Shown here piece after piece: positions 25,537-33,545 of a stretch of 41,136 bases of DNA. The notes under the pieces were generated by a model, which was not told where the DNA came from, searched no databases, and worked only from the letters and a program-made list of their open reading frames with translations. The position numbers were made by a program, and so were the translations under genes. The stretch is from an uncultured Eubacteriales bacterium (GTDB taxonomy: Bacteria; Bacillota; Clostridia; Oscillospirales; Oscillospiraceae), in contig CAJKSU010000003.1 in the NCBI GenBank assembly GCA_905202605.1, positions 1 to 41,136 on the forward strand, read 5' to 3'. Position 1 is the stretch's first letter, and every line of letters begins with the position of its first letter.

Positions 25537-25924
25537 GTATCTTCCTTGATGCTTCAAATATTCGTGACCTCGAAAGGCCATCGGAGGTGTTCGCAGGGAA
25601 TGCGCGCTCGGCGCAGGACCGCGTCGGGTCTTCCACGGCCCAAAGCGGTTGGATGCACGCATGATGGGACTGCGGGTTGTACACAGGTCAAGAGGTAAAA
25701 TACCAAACGAGATCATCGAATCGTTCGATACAATCGAACGTAGATGACGGTGCACGTCAGTCCGAAGACGGACGGAGGACAACAAGGAATCTCTTGAATT
25801 TACTTAAAATATTGACGAACATGCGGCGATATGCTGCTCAATAGGGCGCTCGATCTGTAGACTTCGCACGCCGGAGCGCTTTTGGCCGCTAAATGTTCAG
25901 CTTTCCCGATGGAGACTATGCAAC
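25537..25924. other. Divergent control region between the reductase and its regulator
   Basis: A 388-base gap without genes, holding the leaders of two divergent genes. Its one strong feature is the central perfect dyad at 25722-25740. I could not place -35 and -10 boxes with confidence for either gene. Confidence 0.6.
25722..25740. promoter_or_regulatory. Candidate operator: perfect 8-3-8 inverted repeat
   Basis: CGTTCGAT, ACA, ATCGAACG. It lies about 185 bases from each of the divergent reductase and MerR-family starts. A 19-bp dyad is the size that MerR-family dimers bind. Binding is inferred from position. Confidence 0.55.
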
Positions 25925-26824
25925 ATGTCTGAAATCCCAAAGAAATCAAAGCCTATTTCAGTCAGACGGTATCGCATTGGGGACTACGCCCACTACATGG
26001 GGGTAGGGCGCGACTTTTTGAAGCATTATGAAAAATGCGGTCTCCTCAGTGCGGATCACCACGACAACGGCTACCGTCACTTTGGCTTTGAACAGTCGAG
26101 TCTCATTTTGGAATGCATGCGGCTGCGCAACTGCGGCTATACCGTCCGTGAAATGGGCGGCATGCTTCGTGATTTGTCGGGCGTGGAAGTGCGCCAATCC
26201 CTGCATGAGGCGAGGGAAGCACTCGAAAAGCGCATCAAACACACGCAGGCGATTGCGGCAGAAATCGAGCGCCTTGAGGAATGGTTCGATATCCGGCAGA
26301 GCCAGCCCGAAGATTGGGAGGTCACTTCAGCTGAAGGGCGTTACTATCTGCCGCACGCCAACGGATCCCAGTTTCTCGAGGATGAGCGGATCTATGAAAT
26401 TCTGCCGCAGTGGCTCGACTGGCTCTCGGTTGTAAAGTCTTCGCTTAAGTTCAATGCGCCCGATCAGGCTGGCAACGGTTTTTCATATCAATGGGGGCTT
26501 TCCGTTGAGGCGTCAAAAGCAGAGCGCTGCGGCATACCGATCAACGGTGCTGTTCAATTCATACCGCCCGAGAAGGTGTTCGTCTATCACTTCGGCGGTC
26601 TTGGCCGGCTCAAGGTTCTCGAACGCCTTGCCAACGGCACTCATCCGCTCTTTGAAGTGCTTCAATCGCTCAATCTCTGTATCACGGGCGACTGCTTCAT
26701 GGATATCTTTATGACGGCAAACCGCAAAGCGGGCGGCGAAGGCTACGGAGTATTTCGAATTCCAGTGGAGCCGAAAGCATCGCCTGACGCAAAGTCGATC
26801 GGCGAAATGAAATGCGCCATTTAA
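25925..26824 (+). CDS. MerR-family transcriptional regulator with a large effector domain
   Basis: Regulator of 299 residues. YRIGDYAHYMGVGRDFLKHY (about 16-35) and the following NGYRHF wing form the MerR winged helix-turn-helix. A coiled helix of about 30 residues (REALEKRIKHTQAIAAEIERLEEWF) is the dimerisation antiparallel coil. The C-terminal ~180 residues are larger than metal-sensing MerR tails and may be a GyrI-like or other small-molecule domain; no clustered Cys for metal binding is seen. GGAG lies 11 bases before the ATG. It is divergent from the flavin reductase, so it probably senses the reductase substrate and controls both genes. Confidence 0.82.
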   Translation: MSEIPKKSKPISVRRYRIGDYAHYMGVGRDFLKHYEKCGLLSADHHDNGYRHFGFEQSSLILECMRLRNCGYTVREMGGMLRDLSGVEVRQSLHEAREALEKRIKHTQAIAAEIERLEEWFDIRQSQPEDWEVTSAEGRYYLPHANGSQFLEDERIYEILPQWLDWLSVVKSSLKFNAPDQAGNGFSYQWGLSVEASKAERCGIPINGAVQFIPPEKVFVYHFGGLGRLKVLERLANGTHPLFEVLQSLNLCITGDCFMDIFMTANRKAGGEGYGVFRIPVEPKASPDAKSIGEMKCAI

Positions 26825-26883
26825 AGCATTCCCTGCAGTGAAAGCCGCTCATTAGTAATGAGTGCATTAAAACGCAGCAATCC

Positions 26884-27993
26884 TCACACCGTCTCCAAAG
26901 GCGGGTATTCGTGCAGGTCACTCTTTAAGAGCGCCATCAATCGGCTGTTAATGAAAAGTTTTTCTCGGCCTGCCGCAGCGGAGTGCAGAATGCCGGCTTG
27001 AGTGAGTAAATTGAGGTATTTCATTGCGGTCTGCCGTTTTGCAATACCTGCCTCAGTCAATGCGGCAATTCGACAGCAGGGACGCATAAAAATGATTTGC
27101 ACTAACTCAGGCGAATAAACGCCTTTGAGCAAAGGACTCGCTTCTATAAAACAGGTTGTCTCGCGCTTTAACCTGGTAATAGCTTCAGCTTTTAGGCAGG
27201 TCCAAAGAGCGGTCTCTTCAACAGCCTGAAGCATGAAAAGAATCCAGTCCTCCCAAGCCCCTTCTTTTGTGACGTTGAGAAGAGCGGCATAGTATTTGAG
27301 TTTATGCCGGATGATATATCTTGACAAATACAGAACAGGCTGGCTGAGAAGCCCGCTCTCAGCTAAATAGAGAATATTCAGGATCCGCCCCGTACGGCCG
27401 TTCCCGTCCGAAAAAGGATGAATGGCTTCGAACTGATAGTGCGCAATCGCCATTTTGACCAGCGGATCCATTTCGCTTGGTGAATGCAGGAATTCGACAA
27501 GGTTGTGCAATTTTTCCAAAATAAGCGCTTCTCCAGCGGGCGGCGTATAAATTACCTGACCGGAAGAAGCTGACGCAATGCAGGTTCCGTTAAGTTTTCT
27601 TACGGACACCTTTGAGCCGCGCAGCGTACTTGAGACGGCAGTCATCGTCCGCAAAGAAAGCGGACAACGCTTCAGACTGTCCATTCCTTTCCAAAGTGCC
27701 TGCCGATACCGCAGCACCTCTTTGGCGGCATCATCTGCCTGCGAGTCTGCATCTAGATACTTGAACAGGTTGTCCGTCGCCGCAGCGATATTTTCAATTT
27801 CGCTTGAAGCTTGGGCTTCCAGAACAGGAATAATTTGGACAAAGATCTCCTTCTCTGGGAGAAGCCTCACCGTCTGATGAAGGCGCTCTAGAGCCACGCG
27901 GGATTGGGTTGTCTGGCGGAAGATCTTTGCCGTCTCCCTAAATGGAGGCGGAAGCTCCGGAAGATTGTTATAGGGGCTGGCAGGTTTCCACAT
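26884..27993 (-). CDS. Fic-domain protein, class II (probable AMP transferase)
   Basis: Fic protein of 369 residues from the preferred ATG. The catalytic loop HPFSDGNGRTGR (192-203) is intact, with H192 as the base and the phosphate-binding GNGR. Upstream, SSEIEN (63-68) is the (S/T)xxxE(G/N) inhibitory helix with E67, so the protein is self-inhibited (class II). A winged-helix-like C-terminal region (about 300-360) ends it. The N-terminus WKPASPYNNLPELPP is typical of this group. The frame extends to 28062, but the ATG at 27993 fits the family start; neither has a clear ribosome site. No antitoxin partner is adjacent and none is needed in this class. Its target is unknown. Confidence 0.86.
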   Translation of the reverse strand: MWKPASPYNNLPELPPPFRETAKIFRQTTQSRVALERLHQTVRLLPEKEIFVQIIPVLEAQASSEIENIAAATDNLFKYLDADSQADDAAKEVLRYRQALWKGMDSLKRCPLSLRTMTAVSSTLRGSKVSVRKLNGTCIASASSGQVIYTPPAGEALILEKLHNLVEFLHSPSEMDPLVKMAIAHYQFEAIHPFSDGNGRTGRILNILYLAESGLLSQPVLYLSRYIIRHKLKYYAALLNVTKEGAWEDWILFMLQAVEETALWTCLKAEAITRLKRETTCFIEASPLLKGVYSPELVQIIFMRPCCRIAALTEAGIAKRQTAMKYLNLLTQAGILHSAAAGREKLFINSRLMALLKSDLHEYPPLETV

Positions 27994-28172
27994 GGCAGTT
28001 TGATGTTTAAAAAGTATCAGACCTTCGACAAGAGGCCTTTTATATGTCGAAAATTGGAGCATCCATGAACATATCCGCGGTCATCTGTCGAAAAAAACGC
28101 AAATCATCGACAGGTCGTTCAAAGCGGAGCGGCTTACCGGATGCCGTCAATCCTGATCGTGCATCGATGTCA

Positions 28173-28652
28173 TTATGCAATGGGCGCTTCGTCGCAGCAG
28201 CATGTCAGCACATGACTCGAGCAATTCGCGGCGCGGATTTCGAAGAGAGAGCAATGGCAGAGAGCCGCTGCAATGCGCTGGTCGTTACCGCCCGGCATCT
28301 TTTCACTGCCGCTCATAGAAGTATTGTTCATTAAACCGGAGGAATTGTTCAAAAGCTTTGAGAGAGAACAGCGTTTAGACACAATAAAGACATAATGCTC
28401 ATGCCGAATAGAACTTCGAATGGCCGACGGTATGACTGCCAGCTGTCCCTCTCTAATATTGGCTTTGGTCTTCTCAAACGCCGCGAGACGGCCCGATCGT
28501 TCTCGAATGACTCGTTCAGCCTGTTTTTCATCGCCAAAGAATGAGCCTGCCCGGAATAATACTGTTTGAGCAGAGCCTCGCACATCAAAGCGCTTAACGG
28601 TTATGCCTTCGGCATCAAGCCGTTCTTTTGCCGCATCCGGATTGAATCCCCT
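28173..28652 (-). pseudogene. Possible decayed gene, start lost, 160-codon open frame
   Basis: A frame open from 28652 to the stop at 28173, closed upstream by a stop and without a good start. The first ~60 residues (NPDAAKERLDAEGITVKRF onward, then FFGDEKQAERVIRERSGRLAAFE) have coding character and resemble the middle of helical-backbone periplasmic binding proteins of iron or cobalamin importers. The rest is Cys/Ser-rich and unlike any family I know. It may be a remnant of such a protein beside the TonB/ABC pair. The rest of the 28063-28869 gap shows nothing firm. Confidence 0.3.
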
Positions 28653-28712
28653 TTAATCATTGAGCTCCAATACGAGACATATTCCCGCATACATCCGCCT
28701 TATAAGACGGCA

Positions 28713-28865
28713 TCAGCACTTACGCGGGCTTATTAAGAAAGCAAGCAGCGCATTCCAAATGCTTCTCCGCCGAATGCAAAAGTTCAATTGCAGACACTCC
28801 GCCGCTTTATCGCCGATGATGAGAGCATTTTCAATTCGGGGCAATGGGATGAATGGATTCCCCAT
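28713..28865 (-). CDS. Possible 50-residue protein downstream of the ABC transporter
   Basis: An ATG at 28865 follows AAGGAG (28880-28875), which overlaps the end of the ABC transporter gene, at a spacing of nine bases. The product begins MGNPFIPLPRIENALIIGDK and ends with a basic, hydrophobic stretch and RKC. No family is recognised. A second ATG three bases earlier in another frame gives only 28 residues. The ribosome site is the only support. Confidence 0.3.
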   Translation of the reverse strand: MGNPFIPLPRIENALIIGDKAAECLQLNFCIRRRSIWNALLAFLISPRKC

Positions 28866-28869
28866 AACA

Positions 28870-30561
28870 TTATTCTCCTTTGAGCTGAATGATTTGATCA
28901 GCCAGCGGATACAGAAATGCCTGATGCGTGACGAGCACGATGACGGTATGAGGAAGCTCTTTGCCAAGCAGTTCAATCATTTCACGTGCGTTGACCGGAT
29001 CCAGCCCGCTGGTCATCTCATCGAGGAGCAGAACATCGGGCTTAGCAATCAGCGCGCGCAGCAGCGACAGCAGCTGAACCTCACCGCCCGAGAGTACGGT
29101 TGACCAGTCCGCGCTTTCGCGGAGCTTATCCGTCAGATGCGTGAGGCGGGCTTTGGAAAGGAGCGCTGCGGCCCTTTCGTCGGTGAGTTCATCGGGGGCT
29201 TTAGGATAGGCCAGCGCATCAAACAGTTCGCCTTTGGGGAGATAGGGGGTTTGAGGCATCCAAAGCACGCTGCCGCCGCAGCGGATACAGCCCGTGAAGC
29301 TCTCTGAAAAGCCCGCAAGCACGCGCAGCAGCGTGGTTTTGCCGATGCCAGAGGGGCCGGCAATAATGGCGAGGGACCCCGGCTTCAGGCTGAAGGAAAC
29401 AGGAATCTCAGCATTCAGGGCGGCAGCCCGCCCGCGCGGAATTTTGAGGAGGATATCCGCAGAAAGGCCATCAGAACGCTTGCTGTCTGCGCTGTTGTGC
29501 GCTTGAATTTGCCGGCGAGTGTGATCTGCCTGCGTCAGTCCGGACTCCAAACGCTCCAGACGCTCATAAGCAGCGGCGAGTGCTGCCAGCTCTTCGTAGG
29601 ACATGATGATCCATGAAAGTGACCTTGCAACATCATTAAAGGCTCCGCGTATTTGCATTAAGCCGCCGAGCTGGATTACTCCGGCCAAAAAACTCGGCAG
29701 CGCAAAGAAGATCGGAGCGAGATGCGTGAATTGGCCGATGCCGACGGTAAAGAGATTGAGATCTCTTTTGCGCTTAACCAAAGCAATCAAGACACGCAAA
29801 AGCTGATGGAAGCGCTCGGAAAGACTGGCCTCTTCGACAGACTCTGCATGTGCGCCGGCGATGGCATCGGCATGACGGCGCTTCTCCATAAGCGCAGCGC
29901 GCAGGTTGGCTTCCATATGCTGAGCATTGATGTTGAGCGGTTTGAGCTTTCGGCCGATGAGATGCGTCAGTCCGGAAGCGACAATCGTATAGAGAACGCA
30001 GACCCAGAACATGTAGCCCGGGATCGTGAAGCCCCACACTTCGGCCGAGCCCGAGAGCTGCCAGAGGATGACGGAAAAGCTTCCGACCGTCAGCAGCGAA
30101 TCGTAGAGACTGACGGCAAGGCTGACGGATAAGCTGACGACAAGACGGACGTCTTCAGCGATGCGTTGGTCGGGGTTATCAGGTTCTTCACCGCTCTCGC
30201 GAAGCAGGTAATGAGCGCTTTGCGGTGAAAGCCAGCGTTTGAAGAAAACTTCGGTCAGGTCGCGGCGCAGCGCAAGCATCAGCCGATCTTTGATGTAGCC
30301 CGCCCAGACTAAAAGGATGATGATGGCCGCAGCCAGACCGATGAAATAAAAGAGTTCGCGAAAGATCGCTGCTTTATTCACCGCCTGGAGCGCATTGAAG
30401 AACCGGCCGTTCCAATCGTTGTAGAGAACAGCCAGCTTAATGTTGACTGCATAGGCGGCAAGCACAAGAGCAGCCAGCGCCCAGATTCGCCATTGAGTAC
30501 GGCTGAAAAGACGGGCAGCGATCAGGCGGCGCAGGCCATTGGGCGCTATGGGTGTCCGCAT
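28870..30561 (-). CDS. ABC transporter, fused permease-ATPase of the YddA/SbmA-BacA type
   Basis: Inner-membrane half-transporter of 563 residues. About six membrane helices (24-320) contain the family signature NDWNGRFFNALQ (48-59). The ATPase has Walker A GPSGIGKTT (402-410), signature LSGGE (490-494) and Walker B LLLDE (511-515). This family (YddA, Rv1819c, ABCD-like) works as homodimers and includes importers of cobalamin and peptides. It lies 167 bases downstream of a TonB receptor on the same strand, recalling the E. coli yddA-yddB pair; no pqqL-like protease is next to it. The ATG at 30561 lacks a good ribosome site. The ligand is not known. Confidence 0.88.
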   Translation of the reverse strand: MRTPIAPNGLRRLIAARLFSRTQWRIWALAALVLAAYAVNIKLAVLYNDWNGRFFNALQAVNKAAIFRELFYFIGLAAAIIILLVWAGYIKDRLMLALRRDLTEVFFKRWLSPQSAHYLLRESGEEPDNPDQRIAEDVRLVVSLSVSLAVSLYDSLLTVGSFSVILWQLSGSAEVWGFTIPGYMFWVCVLYTIVASGLTHLIGRKLKPLNINAQHMEANLRAALMEKRRHADAIAGAHAESVEEASLSERFHQLLRVLIALVKRKRDLNLFTVGIGQFTHLAPIFFALPSFLAGVIQLGGLMQIRGAFNDVARSLSWIIMSYEELAALAAAYERLERLESGLTQADHTRRQIQAHNSADSKRSDGLSADILLKIPRGRAAALNAEIPVSFSLKPGSLAIIAGPSGIGKTTLLRVLAGFSESFTGCIRCGGSVLWMPQTPYLPKGELFDALAYPKAPDELTDERAAALLSKARLTHLTDKLRESADWSTVLSGGEVQLLSLLRALIAKPDVLLLDEMTSGLDPVNAREMIELLGKELPHTVIVLVTHQAFLYPLADQIIQLKGE

Positions 30562-30728
30562 GTCAGCGAATTAATAGAGGTTAATGCCGAACAGGTCTGC
30601 CGCAAAGTCGACACCGATGTGAGGCATGCGGCAGGAACCGTCAAAAGGCGATCGGCTCATCGGAGGCATCGGAGGAAGCGGAGCATGGCTTTGCTCATCC
30701 GAGGAGTCGATCGCGCATTGGAAAGTGC

Positions 30729-32762
30729 TTAGAACTGCGCCGAGAGCCACAGGCGGACGCCGCGGCCGCTGCCGTAGGAGCCGTTCAGCATCCGGTATTC
30801 CTTGTCAAAAAGGTTTACCACGGCGATGCCGGCCTGCAGGTTAGCCAGGTCGGCGACCTTTGGGGACCATTCCGCACCGAGCGAGTGTGTGAGGAAGCTT
30901 GAGAAATGCAGATTTTTTCCGGTCGCACGGTCCTCCACACTGCTTTCGCCGCCTTTGCTCCAGTGAGCTCGATACCAAACATTGATCGCCTGAGCGGGGA
31001 ACGCATAAGCGAGCTTCAGATTGGCGGACTGCGGCGTAATGCCGTTCATGCGCTCGTTGGTCTCTTTGTCGACAGCATGGAGAAGACCGTAGCTCACAGA
31101 GGTTGAAAACTGACCTGCCGCATAGGTGCCCGAGAGCTCAATGCCTTTGCGGACAACATGGCCGACGTTTTGCGACGAGTAATAGACGGTGGGCGGTGTT
31201 GTAGGCTCAAACCAACCCTTGGGCGCAATGAAATCCTTGACGTCGTCATAGAAAAAGACCGCTTTGGCGAAAAGATGGTCATCGCTGCCGAAGACGCCGT
31301 CAGCCTTGAAGCTGGAACCCGCCTCATAGTTGAGCGACTTCTCGGGCTTTAAATCCGGATTGGGCACGACAACGGTATGGGTTCCGGGCCAAACCATCGA
31401 AAAATAGAGTTCATCGAGGATCGGCGGGCGGTAGCCGGTATTGACTGAAGCCCAAAGGCTCACCGGCTTCGCCGGCTTCACTGTAAGCGTCAGACCCGGC
31501 GTGAACTTTGAATCCGAAACAGAGGCGAATCCGGTATTGGATTCGCGCTTATAGTAGTTCCAGCGAAGCACGGGCGTGAGCGCAAGGTAATCGGTAATCG
31601 CGTACTGATCCTGGATAAACAGCCCCGCATCGACAGCATCTGAATCCGGCCGACTGGGCGCATTGACCCAATGTCCGCTGCTGTCCGCTTCAACACCGCT
31701 TTGAGATTTTTTATAGATGTCGCCGCCCACGGTGAGCGCATGCTGCCCGGCAGCCGAAAATTCGAACGTGTTCTGCAGATTGCCGCCGATTGAATCAAAA
31801 TTGTTCTGCGCCTTCTTAATGCCGCTGTCAAAGCTGAAGGTTGAATCGACATACTGCACGGCAGCGCTCAGATTGAGCAGCGGTCCGCTGTTGAAATCCC
31901 ATTTGCCGGTAATGCGGTTCTGTTTGTTTTTATAGAACCAGCGGTCTTGACGCCCCCATTCGTCTTGGGCTTCATCAAAGTTGTAGGCGAGTGAGAAGGC
32001 CATTTCATCCGTCGGCAGCGCGGAAACTTTGGCGATGACGGAGGTGTATTCGGCATCCGAATTATTGTCGATTCGCCGGCCGCTCGAGTTCTTCACATTG
32101 CCCGAATCCCGGCGATTGACGCCCACGAGTACGTCCCAAATATCATGACGGCCGAAGACATATGCGCTTTTCTGCCATTCCTTGGTGTCAGAGGCGTAGC
32201 CGGTCTTTACCTTCACGCCGTAGTTTTTGTCCGTACCGGCCAGAAAATCTGCAGCCGACTTAGTCGTCACAGAAAGGGTTCCCCCGATGCCGCCGTTGCC
32301 GTAGAGGGAACTGCCGCCGCCGCGCTTTACTTCCACCTGCTTAAGCAGTTCCGGATCGATAAAGATGCCGATAAATTGATTGCCGGCGGCAGTGGTGTCG
32401 TCCTGCCGAAGGCCGTCCACCAGATAGGTGATCTGATTGGGCTCGGAACCGCGAATACGGATGCGGCTGAACATAACGCTGGAGGACGATTCCACATCGA
32501 CGTTCGGAATGTCGAGGAGTGTATCCGTAAAGGTCTGAGGCACGGTTTCCTCAATATCCTTCGCCTTAACGACCGAAATGGAAGAGGCCGCCTGCGAAAG
32601 CGGCTGTGCGGTACGCGTTGCGGTGACTACAACCGGATCCAATTCCAGATATGCGGCCGATTCCGCCCAGAGACTGCCCGACAGTGCGGAAAGCAGGGCG
32701 GCAGCAAGCGGAAGCTGCAGCTGCTGCGTCATCGCCGGTGATAGTGATTTGTGCTTGGACAT
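30729..32762 (-). CDS. TonB-dependent outer-membrane receptor
   Basis: Receptor of 677 residues from the chosen start. A signal peptide (to about residue 32, GSLWAESA) is followed by the TonB box DPVVVTATR, a plug domain (about 45-170, with RIRIRGSEPNQITYLVDGLRQDD and GNGGIGGTLSV) and a 22-strand barrel ending WLSAQF with the terminal Phe. The plug resembles the BtuB/FepA/heme receptor branch. I place the start at 32762 because an in-frame TTG at 32864 lies beyond a Fur-like site and would precede the signal peptide with 34 extra residues. It is upstream of the YddA-type transporter and probably co-transcribed. Ligand: an iron complex is likely from the Fur site; cobalamin is possible. Confidence 0.9.
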   Translation of the reverse strand: MSKHKSLSPAMTQQLQLPLAAALLSALSGSLWAESAAYLELDPVVVTATRTAQPLSQAASSISVVKAKDIEETVPQTFTDTLLDIPNVDVESSSSVMFSRIRIRGSEPNQITYLVDGLRQDDTTAAGNQFIGIFIDPELLKQVEVKRGGGSSLYGNGGIGGTLSVTTKSAADFLAGTDKNYGVKVKTGYASDTKEWQKSAYVFGRHDIWDVLVGVNRRDSGNVKNSSGRRIDNNSDAEYTSVIAKVSALPTDEMAFSLAYNFDEAQDEWGRQDRWFYKNKQNRITGKWDFNSGPLLNLSAAVQYVDSTFSFDSGIKKAQNNFDSIGGNLQNTFEFSAAGQHALTVGGDIYKKSQSGVEADSSGHWVNAPSRPDSDAVDAGLFIQDQYAITDYLALTPVLRWNYYKRESNTGFASVSDSKFTPGLTLTVKPAKPVSLWASVNTGYRPPILDELYFSMVWPGTHTVVVPNPDLKPEKSLNYEAGSSFKADGVFGSDDHLFAKAVFFYDDVKDFIAPKGWFEPTTPPTVYYSSQNVGHVVRKGIELSGTYAAGQFSTSVSYGLLHAVDKETNERMNGITPQSANLKLAYAFPAQAINVWYRAHWSKGGESSVEDRATGKNLHFSSFLTHSLGAEWSPKVADLANLQAGIAVVNLFDKEYRMLNGSYGSGRGVRLWLSAQF

Positions 32763-32809
32763 AAAATACGCTGCAGGAACTTGTTGAGCTCGGCTGCATC
32801 CAAAAAGAT

Positions 32810-32828
32810 GAAAATAATTCTCATTACC
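32810..32828 (-). promoter_or_regulatory. Fur-box-like site before the TonB receptor
   Basis: GAAAATAATTCTCATTACC matches 14 of 19 positions of the consensus GATAATGATAATCATTATC. It lies 48 bases before the chosen receptor start. It suggests iron-dependent repression. Confidence 0.5.
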
Positions 32829-32874
32829 GCAATGTGTCCAAGACTTCTGGGCCGCCTTGTTCAATTATCCCGTC

Positions 32875-32890
32875 AGTAAACTAGTTTACT
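32875..32890. promoter_or_regulatory. Perfect 16-bp palindrome, candidate operator
   Basis: AGTAAACTAGTTTACT is fully self-complementary and lies between the Fur-like site and the orphan terminator. It is typical of a homodimeric repressor site, but the repressor is not identifiable. Confidence 0.4.
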
Positions 32891-32930
32891 TAGAAAACAA
32901 TACCTTGAATGCGGTATGGGGGTGGTGTTC

Positions 32931-32952
32931 ACGAGAGTAGCTCTCGTTTTTT
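32931..32952 (+). terminator. Orphan rho-independent terminator on the + strand
   Basis: ACGAGAG and CTCTCGT flank TAG, followed by T6. No + strand gene lies upstream; the TonB gene runs the other way. It implies a short + strand transcript from the receptor control region. The remaining gap to 33209 shows no gene, riboswitch or repeat that I can support. Confidence 0.6.
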
Positions 32953-33209
32953 AGACAGCCGATCACAAAAGCACTCAAAAAAAATGACAGCGTTTGAGAC
33001 TGCACTTTTATGCATGACGAATAGGGGGCGCCGGGTTTGCATCACCGATGTTGGTTTTCGGCAAGTGCCCATTTATTAGGCAGCCGCAGACGACGCAGAC
33101 AGCCGCATCCCAACAGAAATCCGCCGCTAATCAACGTTCGGCAGACGGACGCACTCCGCGGATCTGGTAAAAGTACCAATGACAGTATGTAGGAGATAGC
33201 CAAGTGATG

Positions 33210-33225
33210 GCACTACATATAGTGT
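33210..33225 (+). promoter_or_regulatory. NrdR-like box 1 upstream of nrdD
   Basis: GCACTACATATAGTGT fits the NrdR consensus ACACTATATATAGTGT with two differences. NrdR represses ribonucleotide reductase operons when dATP is high. A perfect TTTCTTAAGAAA palindrome (33225-33236) directly follows. Confidence 0.6.
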
Positions 33226-33269
33226 TTCTTAAGAAATGATACTTCCACGGGATGCGCGTTACTTCTGAA

Positions 33270-33289
33270 GCACTACCTATATAGAGGTA
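33270..33289 (+). promoter_or_regulatory. NrdR-like box 2 upstream of nrdD
   Basis: GCACTACCTATATAGAGG repeats the CACTAC half-site exactly 60 bases after box 1, with a weaker second half. Paired boxes near the promoter are the usual NrdR pattern. Confidence 0.5.
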
Positions 33290-33545
33290 ATTTGCAGCAA
33301 TCTTTCAGCAGACTCAAGCAGTTCGAATTTCATCTCTCAATTCAATAGAAAAACCCTATCGATTGAAGCGTCAGCTGAGCGTCTTTTTACCTGTACACTT
33401 CCCGTCCAACTTCTGGGAAAGATTGCTGCGGGCAGAAGCGGTGGTCGGCACAGCTGTCGAAACAGCGCGTCGCGGCATTTTTTCTCTCAAAGATCAATTC
33501 GCTCGAGAGACCGCATCAGACGGCCGAGCGCTCGAGATAAAAAGA

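Noticed and set aside
32953..33209. A cobalamin riboswitch before the TonB receptor
   Set aside because: A stretch vaguely like the CCGGTGCGAATCCGGC core is present on the - strand, but there is no B12 box or consistent pairing.
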